The translations under genes and the position numbers were made by a program. This document shows positions 56,301 to 64,000 of a stretch of DNA of 64,000 bases, piece by piece; within the stretch, counting starts at the first letter, position 1; the number at the start of each line of letters is the position of its first letter. The stretch spans positions 21,414 to 85,413 of the forward strand of contig CALTWF010000010.1 in NCBI GenBank assembly GCA_943912755.1. Direction: 5' to 3'. Origin of the DNA: an uncultured Pseudomonas sp. (GTDB taxonomy: Bacteria > Pseudomonadota > Gammaproteobacteria > Pseudomonadales > Pseudomonadaceae). Below the pieces are notes generated by a model, which worked only from the letters and a program-made list of their open reading frames with translations, did not search any database and had not been told where the DNA came from.

Positions 56301-56668
56301 GACGCACGCCGGTGCAGGCATTCCAGAATGGCGACACGCCGCTGTTCCTGATCAGTCTCAAGGCCGGCGGCACCGGGCTGAACCTGACTGCCGCCGACAC
56401 CGTGATCCACTACGACCCCTGGTGGAACCCGGCCACGGAAAACCAGGCCACCGACCGCGCTTATCGCATCGGCCAGGACAAGCCGGTATTCGTCTACAAG
56501 CTGATTACCCGGGGAACAGTGGAAGAGAAGATCCAGCAACTGCAGAAGGACAAGGCTGCGCTGGCGGCCGGACTGCTGGAAGGGAACGATGCCGGCCAAT
56601 GGAAACTGGCGGCGGATGATATCGAGGCGTTGTTCTCGCCGCTGCCGGAACAGCACAAGACCCGATAG
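53378..56668 (+). CDS. SWIM/SNF2 DEAD-box helicase
   Basis: A 1096-residue SNF2/SWI2 ATPase. An N-terminal SWIM zinc finger (about 73-92) has the CxCxnCxHC pattern (ECTCPVSFDCKHC). After a long middle region of unknown fold comes the helicase core: motif I GDDMGLGKTLQT near 648, DEAQ near 746, LTGTPMENN, and the C-terminal helicase with SLKAGGTGLNLTAADTVIHYD and NQATDRAYRIGQ at about 1001-1033. All motifs look intact. It probably remodels nucleoprotein or displaces RNA polymerase, but no role is known. In P. aeruginosa a different gene (PA3004) occupies the site between csiV and nagZ. Confidence 0.9.
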   Translation: MSHLIDRLLGNSAWQDEFSTRMLERGLDYARQKRVRIVKVEDNTIHATCEGSGDNRYRQTIGISALPYDQYRVHCECTCPVSFDCKHCAAVLFHAQDHLEPSGERLTADLESWLDKLEKPAPGSADYRPDSQGRGLYYFIHFDEEIFCLKIRKGTRQPGGHIQFANLRSIPELLFQPPKYVTPEDRQILLRLNRKERFWGMTFPLDEKHDSEVFQQALATGRLMFDEDMRPVTQGPILEAEFRWVRQKNGHYWGIWHHGDEPVRRVLPLQPLYWFDITIMQAGLLRHNLDPYVAQQLTQAPDVPEPLVAQLSHRLAALDKELPTPAKLREETIDSIQPVAHLILGSHEFSAYAPKSGRMQRQLQHRAALSFNYDGLRTSSNKPLTRFVGNATQHIQRDLKAEQALRKVLHGWGFKVATRQSKALPESAGELLLLDTDQQWLEFAREGLPALREAGWEIEVHADFAFNLHEVDDWYADIEENAGHQWFDLELGIVVNGERHSLLPILLHLLRSNPELLRTSELAKRGDDEHLLIDLNRHRLGATAARVALPYGRIKPLMATLGELYLNEHDGGTLRLSAPDAARLSNLDDLSLTWQGGERLRDFATRLKSAQYREVQAPQGLNATLRPYQLEGLSWLQTLRELEVGGLLGDDMGLGKTLQTLSHVLAEKNAGRLKSPALVVMPTSLIPNWLDEAEHFTPQLKVIALHGTARARHFAELREYDLVLTTYALLPRDLEHFTAIDWHLLILDEAQNIKNATSKAAQAARELKANQRLCLTGTPMENNLGELWSIFHFLMPGWLGDSKSFARDYRTPIEKHGDGERMSHLAARIRPFLLRRTKEQVATELPAKSEIVHWVDLSDAQRDTYETVRVAMDSKVRAEITRNGAARSQIIVLGALLKLRQVCCDLRLVANAVIKGPQSDKGKLGSLMDMLDDLLSEGRKILLFSQFTSMLALIVEELDKRKIRYSLLTGETKDRRTPVQAFQNGDTPLFLISLKAGGTGLNLTAADTVIHYDPWWNPATENQATDRAYRIGQDKPVFVYKLITRGTVEEKIQQLQKDKAALAAGLLEGNDAGQWKLAADDIEALFSPLPEQHKTR

Positions 56669-56670
56669 GC

Positions 56671-56708
56671 TAAGGGCCTGATCGCCGGCAAGCCCGCGAC
56701 CAGGCCCT
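56671..56708. terminator. hairpin between convergent SNF2 and nagZ genes
   Basis: AAGGGCCTG (56671-56679) and CAGGCCCTT (56700-56708) are perfect complements across a 20-base loop that itself contains a small GC stem. A T-containing tract (GGTTGTT) follows on the plus strand. Likely terminator for the SNF2 gene. Confidence 0.6.
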
Positions 56709-56722
56709 TGGTTGTTACCCGA

Positions 56723-57733
56723 TCAATCGATCAGTTGTGCCTGTTTCAAGGCCCCCAGTGCCTCCAGCCAACGCGGCTGCTGACGGTAGTCAGTACGGGC
56801 GAAGCCCTGCCCGCGCATCCGCCCAATCCGCGGCGATGGCTTGACCTTCATCCGTTGCGCTGCGCTCAAGGCCAATTCGGCCGCAGCGCGATCGTTGCAC
56901 ACCAGCCCCATATCGCAACCCGCACTGAGGGCCGCCTCGATGCGGCTTGCAGCATCGCCGACCACATGGGCGCCGGCCATGGACAGGTCGTCACTGAAGA
57001 TCACCCCGTCGAAGCCCAGCTCGCCGCGCAGGATGTCCTGCAACCAGCGCCGGGAGAAGCCGGCCGGTTGATTGTCGACCTGTGGATAGATCACATGAGC
57101 CGGCATCACTGCCGCCAGCTGCCCGCTCAGGCGGGTAAACGGCACCAGGTCGGCGGCGCGGATCTGCTCCAGATCGCGCTCGTCGGTGGGGATGGCGACA
57201 TGGGAGTCCGCCTCGGCCCAACCATGGCCGGGGAAGTGCTTGCCGCAGGCAGCCATGCCGGCGGCGTTCATGCCGCGGATGAAGGCGCCGGCCAGGAGCG
57301 TGGCACGCTGCGGATCGCCTTCGAAGGCACGGCTGCCGACCACTGCACTGCGCTGGTGATCGAGATCCAGCACCGGGGCAAAGCTCAGGTCCAGGCCTAC
57401 CGCCAGCACCTCGGTCGCCATCAGCCAGCCGCACTGTTCGGCGAGGTATTCGGCATTGTCGTTGTCGGCGATGGCCCGCATCGCCGGCAGACGCACGAAG
57501 CCCTGGCGCAGGCGCTGGACGCGACCGCCCTCCTGGTCCACGGCGAGGATCAGGTCGGGGCGGATGGCGCGGATCGAGGCGGTCAACTCGCGCACCTGGC
57601 GCGGGCTGTCGATATTGCGGGCGAAGATGATCAGGCCGGCCACCTCGGGCTGGCGCAGGAGATGGCGGTCTTCGGCGGTCAGCCAGGTACCGGCGATATC
57701 CACCATCAGGGAGCCTTGCAGGCTGGCAGTCAT
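56723..57733 (-). CDS. nagZ: NagZ, beta-N-acetylglucosaminidase
   Basis: A 336-residue cytoplasmic family-3 glycosidase that removes GlcNAc from anhydro-muropeptides during peptidoglycan recycling. Hallmarks are VDQEGGRVQRLR, the acid/base loop KHFPGHGWAEADSH (165-178), and the nucleophile Asp in GVIFSDDLSM. Its product is the AmpR effector precursor in pseudomonads, so it affects beta-lactamase induction. AAGGA precedes the ATG at 57733. It is 10 bases downstream of the YkuD gene and very likely in the same operon. Confidence 0.95.
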   Translation of the reverse strand: MTASLQGSLMVDIAGTWLTAEDRHLLRQPEVAGLIIFARNIDSPRQVRELTASIRAIRPDLILAVDQEGGRVQRLRQGFVRLPAMRAIADNDNAEYLAEQCGWLMATEVLAVGLDLSFAPVLDLDHQRSAVVGSRAFEGDPQRATLLAGAFIRGMNAAGMAACGKHFPGHGWAEADSHVAIPTDERDLEQIRAADLVPFTRLSGQLAAVMPAHVIYPQVDNQPAGFSRRWLQDILRGELGFDGVIFSDDLSMAGAHVVGDAASRIEAALSAGCDMGLVCNDRAAAELALSAAQRMKVKPSPRIGRMRGQGFARTDYRQQPRWLEALGALKQAQLID

Positions 57734-57743
57734 AAGTGATCCT

Positions 57744-58268
57744 TCAAGTAAGGGGGGCGCCGGCCCACTGCGGGCAGGCGGCTTCTTCGATACGCACCAG
57801 GCAATGCAGCGGGACCTGTTCGAACAGGCCCGCCAGGTCGGCATTGCGCAGGCGGATGCAACCATGGGACAACGGCACGCCCATGGGTTCGGTATCCGGC
57901 GTGCCGTGCAGGTAGATGTAGCGGCGGAAGGTGTCGACCGGCCCCAGGCGATTGCGCCCCGGCTCACAGCCGCTCAGCCACAGGATGCGCGTGAGGATCC
58001 AGTCGCGGCCCGGGAATTGCTCGTGCAGATCGCGGGTCCAGGTTTCACCGGTCCAACGCCGACCGCGCAACACTGCGCCCTGGGGCAGACCGCCGCCGAT
58101 CTTCGCCCGCACCTGATGCAGGCCTCGCGGCGTACAGCCGGAGCCGTTGCGTTCACCAGGACCATTGAGCGCCGTGGAAACCGGCAGACGCACGGTCAGG
58201 CGCCCCTGGGAGAACCCATAAAGGCATTGATCGGCAAGGGAAATATGCAGCAGATCGAGAGTAGACAT
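57744..58268 (-). CDS. signal-less YkuD-domain protein, probable L,D-carboxypeptidase
   Basis: A 174-residue YkuD (L,D-transpeptidase-fold) protein. The active site HGTPDTEPMGVPLSHGCIRL is complete with His121, His135, Cys137 and Arg139. Unlike secreted L,D-transpeptidases it has no signal peptide or TM helix. It sits 10 bases before nagZ, whose product acts in the cytoplasm on recycled muropeptides. Acinetobacter baumannii ElsL is a cytoplasmic YkuD L,D-carboxypeptidase of similar size that trims recycled tetrapeptides. I infer the same role here. A conventional transpeptidase would require an unseen export route. Confidence 0.8.
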   Translation of the reverse strand: MSTLDLLHISLADQCLYGFSQGRLTVRLPVSTALNGPGERNGSGCTPRGLHQVRAKIGGGLPQGAVLRGRRWTGETWTRDLHEQFPGRDWILTRILWLSGCEPGRNRLGPVDTFRRYIYLHGTPDTEPMGVPLSHGCIRLRNADLAGLFEQVPLHCLVRIEEAACPQWAGAPLT

Positions 58269-58313
58269 GGGGCGCTAGCTTAGCCGAAGCCAGGCGTCGC
58301 GCCCAGTCGCCGA

Positions 58314-59027
58314 TCAGGCCTTGGCAGGCACCGGCGCGCTGCCCGACTTGCTGCGTGGACGCAACTGCGCGGCAGCCATCGCCTCATCGGTGACACCCGT
58401 GTCGGCACGCATGCCGGCGGCGAGGAACGGCACCATCAGGCGCATGACCTGCTCGATCGAGGTATTGATGCCGAAGTCGGTTTCCGCGATCGCCCGCAGC
58501 GCCTTGATCCCCGACATGCTGAAGGCGGCGGCGCCAAGCATGAAGTGCACGCGCCAGAACAGCTCGATCGGCGGAATGCGCGGGGCAGCCTCGTTGACCA
58601 GCAGCATGTAGCGGCGGAAAACCTTGCCGTACATGTCTTCCAGGTAACGCCGCAGGTGGCCCTGGCTTTCGCTGAAGGCCAGGCCCAGCAGGCGCATGAA
58701 GATGGACAGGTCGTTGCCGCTGCGGGGCTGCACCACCAGAGCCTGCTCCACCAGCATTTCCAGCAGCTCTTCAAGGTTGGGCTTGTGTTCGGGACGCGCC
58801 TGGCGGCGGTCCAGCTCGCGTTCGAGGCTCTGGCAGAACGGCCCGAGGAAGCGCGAGAAGACAGCCTGGATCAGCGCTTTCTTCGAACCGAAGTGATAGT
58901 TGACCGCCGCCAGGTTGACCCCGGCCTTGCTGGTGATCAGCCGTAGAGACGTCTCCGCGAAACCTTTTTCCGCGAACAGCTGCTCGGCGGCATCGAGAAT
59001 GCGTTCGACGGTTTCCGATTGGGCCAT
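58314..59027 (-). CDS. psrA: PsrA, TetR-family regulator
   Basis: A 237-residue TetR-type regulator, with the N-terminal helix-turn-helix domain ILDAAEQLFAEKGFAETSLRLITSKAGVNLAAVNYHFGSKKALI and a ligand domain binding long-chain fatty acids in P. aeruginosa PsrA. The start is ATG at 59027 (MAQSETVER), the family's usual N-terminus. PsrA represses its own gene and fatty-acid degradation genes and activates rpoS. Two matches to its operator lie just upstream of the start. It is beside lexA as in P. aeruginosa (PA3006-PA3007). Confidence 0.93.
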   Translation of the reverse strand: MAQSETVERILDAAEQLFAEKGFAETSLRLITSKAGVNLAAVNYHFGSKKALIQAVFSRFLGPFCQSLERELDRRQARPEHKPNLEELLEMLVEQALVVQPRSGNDLSIFMRLLGLAFSESQGHLRRYLEDMYGKVFRRYMLLVNEAAPRIPPIELFWRVHFMLGAAAFSMSGIKALRAIAETDFGINTSIEQVMRLMVPFLAAGMRADTGVTDEAMAAAQLRPRSKSGSAPVPAKA

Positions 59028-59043
59028 GAAATAATCTACCTGA

Positions 59044-59070
59044 CAAACAGTTGTTTGAAACATACGTTTC
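59044..59070. promoter_or_regulatory. two tandem PsrA operators
   Basis: CAAAC-AGTT-GTTTG (59044-59057) and GAAAC-ATAC-GTTTC (59057-59070) both fit the PsrA palindrome (G/C)AAAC-N2-4-GTTT(G/C) and share one base. They lie 17 bases upstream of the psrA start codon and predict autorepression. Confidence 0.8.
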
Positions 59071-59185
59071 ATCCCCGTGACTGTCAAGTCAGGCGCCGCT
59101 ATTAGATCACAGCTGCCGACAAGGGAAGCGCAACGACTTGCTTTTTCCTGCCGCTTGCCGCTTAAAGCTTGCAGCGCCAAGTCCA

Positions 59186-59220
59186 CTGTATATAATCCCA
59201 GTCACTGTATAAAAAGACAG
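59186..59220 (+). promoter_or_regulatory. two LexA (SOS) boxes before lexA
   Basis: CTGTATATAATCCCAG (59186-59201) and CTGTATAAAAAGACAG (59205-59220) fit the CTGT-N8-ACAG SOS box, the first with one deviation in the right half. They end 10 bases before the lexA ATG. Double boxes imply strong autoregulation. Confidence 0.9.
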
Positions 59221-59230
59221 AGCCATCGAC

Positions 59231-59845
59231 ATGCTAAAACTGACGCCCCGCCAAGCTGAGATTCTGGCTTTTATCAAACGCTGCCTGGAAGACAACGGCT
59301 TCCCTCCGACCCGGGCCGAAATCGCCCAGGAACTGGGCTTCAAATCGCCCAACGCCGCCGAGGAACACCTCAAGGCGCTGGCGCGCAAGGGTGCAATCGA
59401 AATGACCCCTGGCGCATCCCGTGGCATCCGCATCCCCGGCTTCGAAGCCAGGCCGCAGCAGGATGAAGGTTCTCTGCCGATCATCGGGCGCGTCGCCGCC
59501 GGCGCGCCGATCCTCGCCGAGCAGCACATCGAGGAATCCTGCGCTATCAATCCGGCCTTCTTCCATCCTCGCGCCGACTACCTGCTACGCGTACACGGCA
59601 TGAGCATGAAGGACGTCGGCATCTTCGACGGCGACCTGATCGCCGTACACACCAGCCGCGAAGCGCGCAATGGGCAGATCGTCGTAGCCCGCCTCGGTGA
59701 CGAAGTCACGGTCAAGCGCTTCAAACGCGAAGGCAGCAAGGTTTGGCTGATCGCGGAAAATCCCGAATTCGCCCCCATCGAGGTCAACCTGAAGGAACAG
59801 GACCTGGTGATCGAGGGGTTGAGCGTCGGCGTCATTCGCCGGTAA
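59231..59845 (+). CDS. lexA: LexA, SOS repressor
   Basis: A 204-residue repressor-protease. The N-terminal winged helix (1-70; [27 protein letters not shown]) binds SOS boxes. The C-terminal peptidase has the autocleavage site Ala90-Gly91 ([10 protein letters not shown]), the catalytic Ser125 (HGMSMKDVG) and Lys162 (VTVKRFKR). The RecA filament stimulates self-cleavage, which induces the regulon. It has two SOS boxes upstream. sulA starts 12 bases after its stop, forming the lexA-sulA operon usual in pseudomonads. Confidence 0.98.
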   Translation: MLKLTPRQAEILAFIKRCLEDNGFPPTRAEIAQELGFKSPNAAEEHLKALARKGAIEMTPGASRGIRIPGFEARPQQDEGSLPIIGRVAAGAPILAEQHIEESCAINPAFFHPRADYLLRVHGMSMKDVGIFDGDLIAVHTSREARNGQIVVARLGDEVTVKRFKREGSKVWLIAENPEFAPIEVNLKEQDLVIEGLSVGVIRR

Positions 59846-59857
59846 CCAGGAGGCGTC

Positions 59858-60331
59858 ATGCAGTTTACCCACACACCACAGCAAGCACAGTTACCCCTGT
59901 TCGAAGCCTTTCTGGCGCAGCCGGCCTTGCCGGGACTGAAAGCGGAAAAGCCCAAGCGGGCCAGCAATGAGCCACAGGTGTTCAGCGAGTTGTCTTTCCG
60001 TGGTGCGTTGGAGCACTGCCAGAACCTGCTGGCCCCGGTCTTGCGAGAACTGAGCGAAGAAGATGATACGCGCTGGCTGACCCTGATCGCCCCTCCTGCC
60101 AGCCTGACCCAGGCCTGGCTGCGTGACGCAGGCCTGAACCGCGAGCGCATCCTGATCCTGCAACCTCGCGGCAATCAGAGCGCCCAGCAACTGGCTTGCG
60201 ATGTCCTGCGCCTGGGCCGCAGCCACACCGTCGTGAGCTGGCTGACACCACTCGGCAGCGCCGCCCGACAACAGCTGACCCGTGCCGCCAACGCCGGAAG
60301 CGCGCAGAGCCTGAACATTCGCTTGGGTTGA
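59858..60331 (+). CDS. sulA: SulA, SOS cell-division inhibitor
   Basis: A 157-residue SulA-family protein that blocks FtsZ polymerisation during SOS. Conserved core: FSELSFRGALEHCQNLLAPVLREL, RWLTLIAPPASLTQAWLRDAGLNRERILILQPRGNQSAQQLACDVLRLGRSHTVVSWL. It follows lexA by 12 bases with AGGAGGC before the start and is co-transcribed. The ending AANAGSAQSLNIRLG is typical of the pseudomonad version. Confidence 0.93.
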   Translation: MQFTHTPQQAQLPLFEAFLAQPALPGLKAEKPKRASNEPQVFSELSFRGALEHCQNLLAPVLRELSEEDDTRWLTLIAPPASLTQAWLRDAGLNRERILILQPRGNQSAQQLACDVLRLGRSHTVVSWLTPLGSAARQQLTRAANAGSAQSLNIRLG

Positions 60332-60374
60332 TACTTAAGAAACCCGCAAGAAACGCTACAAACGCCGAGATTCC

Positions 60375-60397
60375 GGCTTCCTCATCGCGAGGAAGCC
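60375..60397. terminator. hairpin between sulA and small conserved gene
   Basis: GGCTTCCT (60375-60382) and AGGAAGCC (60390-60397) are perfect complements across a 7-base loop, between convergent genes. There is no T run. Confidence 0.5.
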
Positions 60398-60406
60398 CGG
60401 CCAGCA

Positions 60407-60643
60407 TCAATGAAGGACGCGCGGCCCTTCGTCTTCCCGTTCGATCTCACCTTCCACCAGGCGGCCAGCCATCTGCACACCAACGCTGAGCATGGCCTTC
60501 GCCACCTCGACATGCTGACCCTGCAGGAACGCCTTGGCATCCTCGGAGAAGTTCAGGGTTACCAGAGAACCCTCGTCCTCGGCACGGCGCAGCTCGATGC
60601 GGCCATCCGGCAGCTCGACAATTTCAAGAAAGGACGTGGGCAT
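60407..60643 (-). CDS. conserved hypothetical protein, 78 aa
   Basis: A 78-residue protein with IVELPDGRIELRRAEDEGSLVTLNFSEDAKAFLQGQHVEVAKAML and a charged tail. It corresponds by position to P. aeruginosa PA3009, between sulA and the DUF6586 gene. No motif or export signal is visible. Function unknown. It lies 51 bases downstream of the DUF6586 gene on the same strand, so they may be co-transcribed. Confidence 0.75.
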   Translation of the reverse strand: MPTSFLEIVELPDGRIELRRAEDEGSLVTLNFSEDAKAFLQGQHVEVAKAMLSVGVQMAGRLVEGEIEREDEGPRVLH

Positions 60644-60694
60644 ATCAGAACAGGTCTCCAGGAAAGGGCGATATTGTAACAGTGCCGGTCACAA

Positions 60695-61216
60695 TCAGCA
60701 CTCACTCAAGCCCTCGCGGAAGCGCACGGTCAGTTTCTTCAGATTCTGTCGCCACTCCTCCAGTTCCTCCCGGGAAAGCGGCGCCACAGAAGGCTCGTCC
60801 AGGCTGACCGCCTGAATCAGCGGCTGGGTGACATCACCTTTTGGCGCCTTGCTGGCGACCGGCGGTTTGAACAAATCGGAATAAGCTTTCAACAAACGCG
60901 CCAGCCAGGTCTCGCTTTGCTGCGCCAGTTCAACCAGCTCGGCCATTTCCGGAATGGCGATGCTCTCGAGGACTTCCGGCGTCAGCAACTGCTCTGCACG
61001 GCTGGCACCGGCCTGCGGCAGGCGGTAGAAACCGGCAATTTCATGGCACAGCCCCAGCAAGGCTCCATACAAATGAAACAGCGCCGATTCCCGCTCGGCC
61101 TGGACCAGCGCCTGGGCATTCATCGCCCGGCTTTCCTGCGCCTTGCCAAGACCTTCGAGGGCCAGGCCGGCGAAGAAAATTTTCTGATTGGTACGGGTAT
61201 AGAGTTCCTGGGCCAT
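60695..61216 (-). CDS. DUF6586-family protein
   Basis: A 173-residue, mainly helical cytoplasmic protein, beginning MAQELYTRTNQKIFFAGLALEGL. It matches the P. aeruginosa PA3010 position between topA and PA3009, and the family is annotated as DUF6586. The C-terminal half is charged (LSREELEEWRQNLKKLTVRFREGL). No catalytic motif is seen. Function unknown; the conserved linkage to topA and lexA is the only hint. Confidence 0.75.
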   Translation of the reverse strand: MAQELYTRTNQKIFFAGLALEGLGKAQESRAMNAQALVQAERESALFHLYGALLGLCHEIAGFYRLPQAGASRAEQLLTPEVLESIAIPEMAELVELAQQSETWLARLLKAYSDLFKPPVASKAPKGDVTQPLIQAVSLDEPSVAPLSREELEEWRQNLKKLTVRFREGLSEC

Positions 61217-61346
61217 TGAGGCGCTCTCCGATAGGGCTGCGAGGCGAGGTCTGTCAGTTTCGGGGAAGCTTCTGCCCTGCGCAAGGATCTGTAGGCTTTT
61301 TCGTACCCGAGGGCCTTATTGCTGCGGTGCAGACCTCAAGACATAC

Positions 61347-61380
61347 AAAAAGGCCGCGCCTGACATCGTCAGGCGCGGCC
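61347..61380 (-). terminator. intrinsic terminator of topA
   Basis: A perfect 13-bp stem (61352-61364 with 61368-61380) and a 3-base loop are followed, on the minus strand, by five T (plus AAAAA at 61347-61351). It begins 23 bases after the topA stop. Confidence 0.95.
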
Positions 61381-61402
61381 CTTGAGCAATCAGTCGAAGC
61401 GC

Positions 61403-64000
61403 TTAGCGCTTGTCCTCGACCTTCCATGCCTTGCCATCGTAGAACGCACGCCAACCGGTCGGCTTGCCGTCCACTTCGGTCTGCACGTATTGCTCCTTGG
61501 TCTTGCGACTGTAGCGAATCACCGCTGGCCGTCCCTCGGGATCCTTCTGCGGCGCATCGCAGAGGAAGTGGTACTTCGGATCGATCTCATGCTTGTGCGG
61601 GATGATTTCCAGCACCAGCGGTGCGCGGGTCTCACGGTTTTTCGGGAACTGGCTGGCAGCCAGGAACAGACCCGAGGCCCCGTCACGCAACACATAAGTG
61701 TCGTTGACCTTCTCGCACTTGAGTTCCGGCATGTCCACCTTGTCCATCTTCGGTGGTGCCGCCTCGCCACTCTTGAGCAGTTTTCGGGTGTTCTTGCACT
61801 CGGCATTGGTGCAACCGAAGAACTTGCCAAAACGGCCGGTCTTGAGCTGCATCTCGCTGCCGCACTTGTCGCATTCCAGACTCGGGCCTTCGTAGCCCTT
61901 GATCCGGTAGTTACCTTCTTCGATCTCGTAGCCAACGCAATCCGGGTTGTTGCCGCAGATATGCAGCTTGTGCTTCTCGTCCAGCAGGTAGGCATCCATC
62001 GCCGTCGAGCAGATCGGGCAACGGTGCTTGCCGAGCAAGACACGGGATTCGGACTCACCCTCGTCATCCGCCGCGATTTCGTCGCCCGGCACCAGGTTGA
62101 CCGTGGCCTTGCAACGCTCCTTCGGCGGCAGGCTGTAGCCCGAGCAGCCAAGGAACACGCCGGTGGAGGCGGTACGGATCATCATGTGCCGGCCACATTC
62201 CTTGCACGGAATATCAGTCGGGGTCGGCTGGTTGGCGCGCATGCCATCTTCACTGGACTCGGCAACCTGCAGCTTCTTGCTGAAATCGCCATAAAACTCG
62301 TCCAGCACGTTCTTCCAGTCACGCTCGCCCTGGGCCACGTCGTCGAGGTTTTCCTCCATGCCCGCAGTGAAGCCGTAGTCCATCAGGTTGGAGAAGCTCT
62401 CGGACAGACGCTCGGTGACGATGTCGCCCATCTTCTCGGAGTAGAAGCGGCGGTTATGCAGGGTGACGTAACCGCGGTCCTGGATGGTGGAAATGATCGC
62501 CGCATAGGTCGACGGACGACCGATACCACGTTTTTCCATTTCCTTGACCAGGCTGGCCTCGGAGTAGCGCGCCGGCGGCTTGGTGAAATGCTGGCTAGGG
62601 TCCAGCTGGATCAGCTTGAGCACTTCGCCCTGGGCCATTTCCGGCAGGACATCGTCATCGCCCGGCTTGCTCTGCTGCGGCAGCACGCGGGTGTAACCGT
62701 CGAACTTGAGAATGCGCCCCTTGGCGCGCAGCTCGAAGTCACCGGCATTGACGCTGACGGTAGTCGACAGGTATTGCGCGGCCGGCATCTGGCAGGCGAG
62801 GAACTGGCGCCAGATCAGCTCGTACAGACGCTCGGCATCGCGCTCCATGCCGCTGAGCTTGCTCGGATGAGTGTTGACGTCGGAAGGACGAATCGCTTCG
62901 TGCGCCTCCTGGGCACCCTCCTTGCTGCCGTAGACGATCGGCGCATCGGGCAGGTATTTCTTGCCGAACTCGTTCTCGATGTAGCTGCGCGCCATTTCCA
63001 CGGCATCGACGGAGAGGTTGGTCGAGTCGGTACGCATGTAGGTGATGTAGCCGGCTTCGTAAAGCCGTTGCGCCATCATCATGGTCTTCTTCACGCCGAA
63101 GCCGAGGCGATTGCTCGCCGCCTGCTGCAGGGTCGAAGTGATGAACGGTGCCGAAGGCTTGGAACTGGTCGGCCGGTCTTCGCGCTTGGCCACGCTGTAG
63201 CTGGAGGCCTTGAGCTTGTCCAGCGCCGCCATGGCCTGGGCTTCATTGAGTGGCTTGAAGGCCTCGCCCTTCTCCCGAGCCACCTCGAAACGCACCTTGG
63301 CGTTCTTGGCGGTGCCGAGGTCGGCATGGACTTCCCAGTACTCCTCGGGGATGAAGGCACGGATCTCGCGCTCACGCTCGACCACCAGCTTCACCGCGAC
63401 CGACTGCACCCGCCCGGCCGACAGCCCGCGGGCGATCTTGGACCAGAGCAGTGGCGAGACCATGTAGCCGACCACGCGGTCGAGGAAGCGACGGGCCTGC
63501 TGTGCATTGACCCGGTCGATGTCCAGGTCACCCGGCTGGGAGAAGGCTTCCTGGATGGCCTTCTTGGTAATTTCGTTGAACACCACGCGCTTGTAGCGGC
63601 TGTCGTCACCACCGATGGCTTCCCGCAGGTGCCAGGCGATGGCCTCCCCTTCGCGGTCCAAGTCGGTTGCGAGATAGATGGTGTCGGCATCCTTGGCCAG
63701 GCGACGCAATTCGTCGATGACCTTCTCCTTGCCCGGGAGGATTTCGTACTTGGCCTTCCAGCCATGATCCGGGTCCACCCCCATGCGCGCGACCAGTTGC
63801 TTGCGCGCCTTTTCCTTGGGCGACAGCGCCGGAGCCTCACCCGCGGTCTTGCCGCGCTTGGCAGCCGGTTCCTTGGTGGCACTGGCCGAACCGCTGGTGG
63901 GCAGGTCGCGGATATGGCCGATACTCGACTTCACCACGTACTGGTTGCCCAGGTACTTGTTGATGGTCTTGGCCTTAGCCGGGGATTCCACAATGACCAG
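61403..64000 (-). CDS. topA: DNA topoisomerase I (5' end outside the window)
   Basis: The C-terminal 865 residues of a type IA topoisomerase, truncated only by the window edge. The last visible codons read [11 protein letters not shown], so about four N-terminal residues lie outside; the GTG at 63991 is an internal Val. The TOPRIM domain is followed by the catalytic-Tyr motif [14 protein letters not shown] and three C-terminal zinc ribbons with CxxC pairs ([25 protein letters not shown]). A Pro/Ala/Lys insert ([22 protein letters not shown]) follows HIRDLPT, a pseudomonad feature. It relaxes negative supercoils. Confidence 0.97.
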   Translation of the reverse strand: MVIVESPAKAKTINKYLGNQYVVKSSIGHIRDLPTSGSASATKEPAAKRGKTAGEAPALSPKEKARKQLVARMGVDPDHGWKAKYEILPGKEKVIDELRRLAKDADTIYLATDLDREGEAIAWHLREAIGGDDSRYKRVVFNEITKKAIQEAFSQPGDLDIDRVNAQQARRFLDRVVGYMVSPLLWSKIARGLSAGRVQSVAVKLVVEREREIRAFIPEEYWEVHADLGTAKNAKVRFEVAREKGEAFKPLNEAQAMAALDKLKASSYSVAKREDRPTSSKPSAPFITSTLQQAASNRLGFGVKKTMMMAQRLYEAGYITYMRTDSTNLSVDAVEMARSYIENEFGKKYLPDAPIVYGSKEGAQEAHEAIRPSDVNTHPSKLSGMERDAERLYELIWRQFLACQMPAAQYLSTTVSVNAGDFELRAKGRILKFDGYTRVLPQQSKPGDDDVLPEMAQGEVLKLIQLDPSQHFTKPPARYSEASLVKEMEKRGIGRPSTYAAIISTIQDRGYVTLHNRRFYSEKMGDIVTERLSESFSNLMDYGFTAGMEENLDDVAQGERDWKNVLDEFYGDFSKKLQVAESSEDGMRANQPTPTDIPCKECGRHMMIRTASTGVFLGCSGYSLPPKERCKATVNLVPGDEIAADDEGESESRVLLGKHRCPICSTAMDAYLLDEKHKLHICGNNPDCVGYEIEEGNYRIKGYEGPSLECDKCGSEMQLKTGRFGKFFGCTNAECKNTRKLLKSGEAAPPKMDKVDMPELKCEKVNDTYVLRDGASGLFLAASQFPKNRETRAPLVLEIIPHKHEIDPKYHFLCDAPQKDPEGRPAVIRYSRKTKEQYVQTEVDGKPTGWRAFYDGKAWKVEDKR

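Noticed and set aside
53399..56656. Open frame of 1085 codons on the minus strand opposite the SNF2 gene
   Set aside because: Shadow of codon usage in the SNF2 gene; no ribosome site or domain.
63991..64000. GTG at 63991 as the topA start
   Set aside because: The frame continues upstream as LVI before VESPAKAK, the conserved interior of TopA; the true start is outside the window.
1..64000. CRISPR array, prophage, insertion sequence or tRNA
   Set aside because: No evenly spaced repeats, transposase or integrase motifs, or cloverleaf seen by eye. The only repeats are REP-type palindromes and the single element at 11678.

Overview
This window is chromosomal DNA from a Pseudomonas of the broad P. 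fluorescens/P. putida lineage. The evidence is the high GC content, the Pseudomonas-only families (DUF3077, DUF4404, DUF6586), inverted pairs of REP repeats of the fluorescens type (core GGGAGCTGGCTTGCCAGCGA), and long stretches in the gene order known from P. aeruginosa: dusA-tal-rssC-rssB-mlaA, lolCDE-PilZ-GDPD-sthA-apbE, and gap-mfd-csiV-nagZ-psrA-lexA-sulA-topA. I see no prophage, insertion sequence, CRISPR array, rRNA or tRNA.

Layout. 0-10 kb: a small lipoprotein, a patatin phospholipase and the complete potassium operon kdpFABCDE (minus strand), including the 29-codon kdpF. 9.5-19.5 kb: accessory region with a GNAT acetyltransferase, a TauE-type sulfur permease, a DUF3077 protein behind a structured leader, two membrane proteins, a LysR regulator, a PDZ lipoprotein coupled to a tiny leader ORF, an unknown 222-aa protein, a MAPEG protein, an isochorismatase-type hydrolase behind an apparent threonine attenuator, another LysR regulator and a GFA protein. 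19.5-28.3 kb: divergent lysA/lysR, a PAS-PAS-GAF-GGDEF-EAL protein, a Cache-GGDEF protein, and a divergent EamA exporter/LysR pair. 28.5-37.5 kb: dusA, tal, a PhoD-like phosphatase, the RssB/RssC switch, mlaA, a degenerate HAD protein, DUF4404 and queF. 37.5-40.2 kb: a cupredoxin divergent from a CopRS-type copper two-component system, with a copper-box palindrome between. 40.2-49.2 kb: lolCDE, PilZ protein, GDPD, sthA, apbE and an N-terminally extended GAPDH. 49.3-64 kb: mfd, csiV, a SWIM/SNF2 helicase, nagZ, a signal-less YkuD protein, psrA, the lexA-sulA SOS operon, two small conserved genes and topA (5' end outside the window).

The most interesting signals are regulatory RNAs. At 17379-17504 a 23-residue peptide with six consecutive Thr codons precedes a strong intrinsic terminator. 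Four segments can pair as 1:2 plus 3:4 (terminator) or 2:3 (antiterminator), the classic attenuator logic, yet the controlled gene is a cysteine hydrolase and not a threonine biosynthetic gene. At 11301-11503 the DUF3077 mRNA leader can fold into a three-way junction whose 12-bp closing helix buries the Shine-Dalgarno sequence, and a competing copy of one helix strand lies upstream. Secondary leads are a signal-less YkuD enzyme beside nagZ (probable cytoplasmic peptidoglycan-recycling L,D-carboxypeptidase), an ApbE flavin transferase without its nqr neighbours, and a HAD protein that has lost its catalytic Asp.
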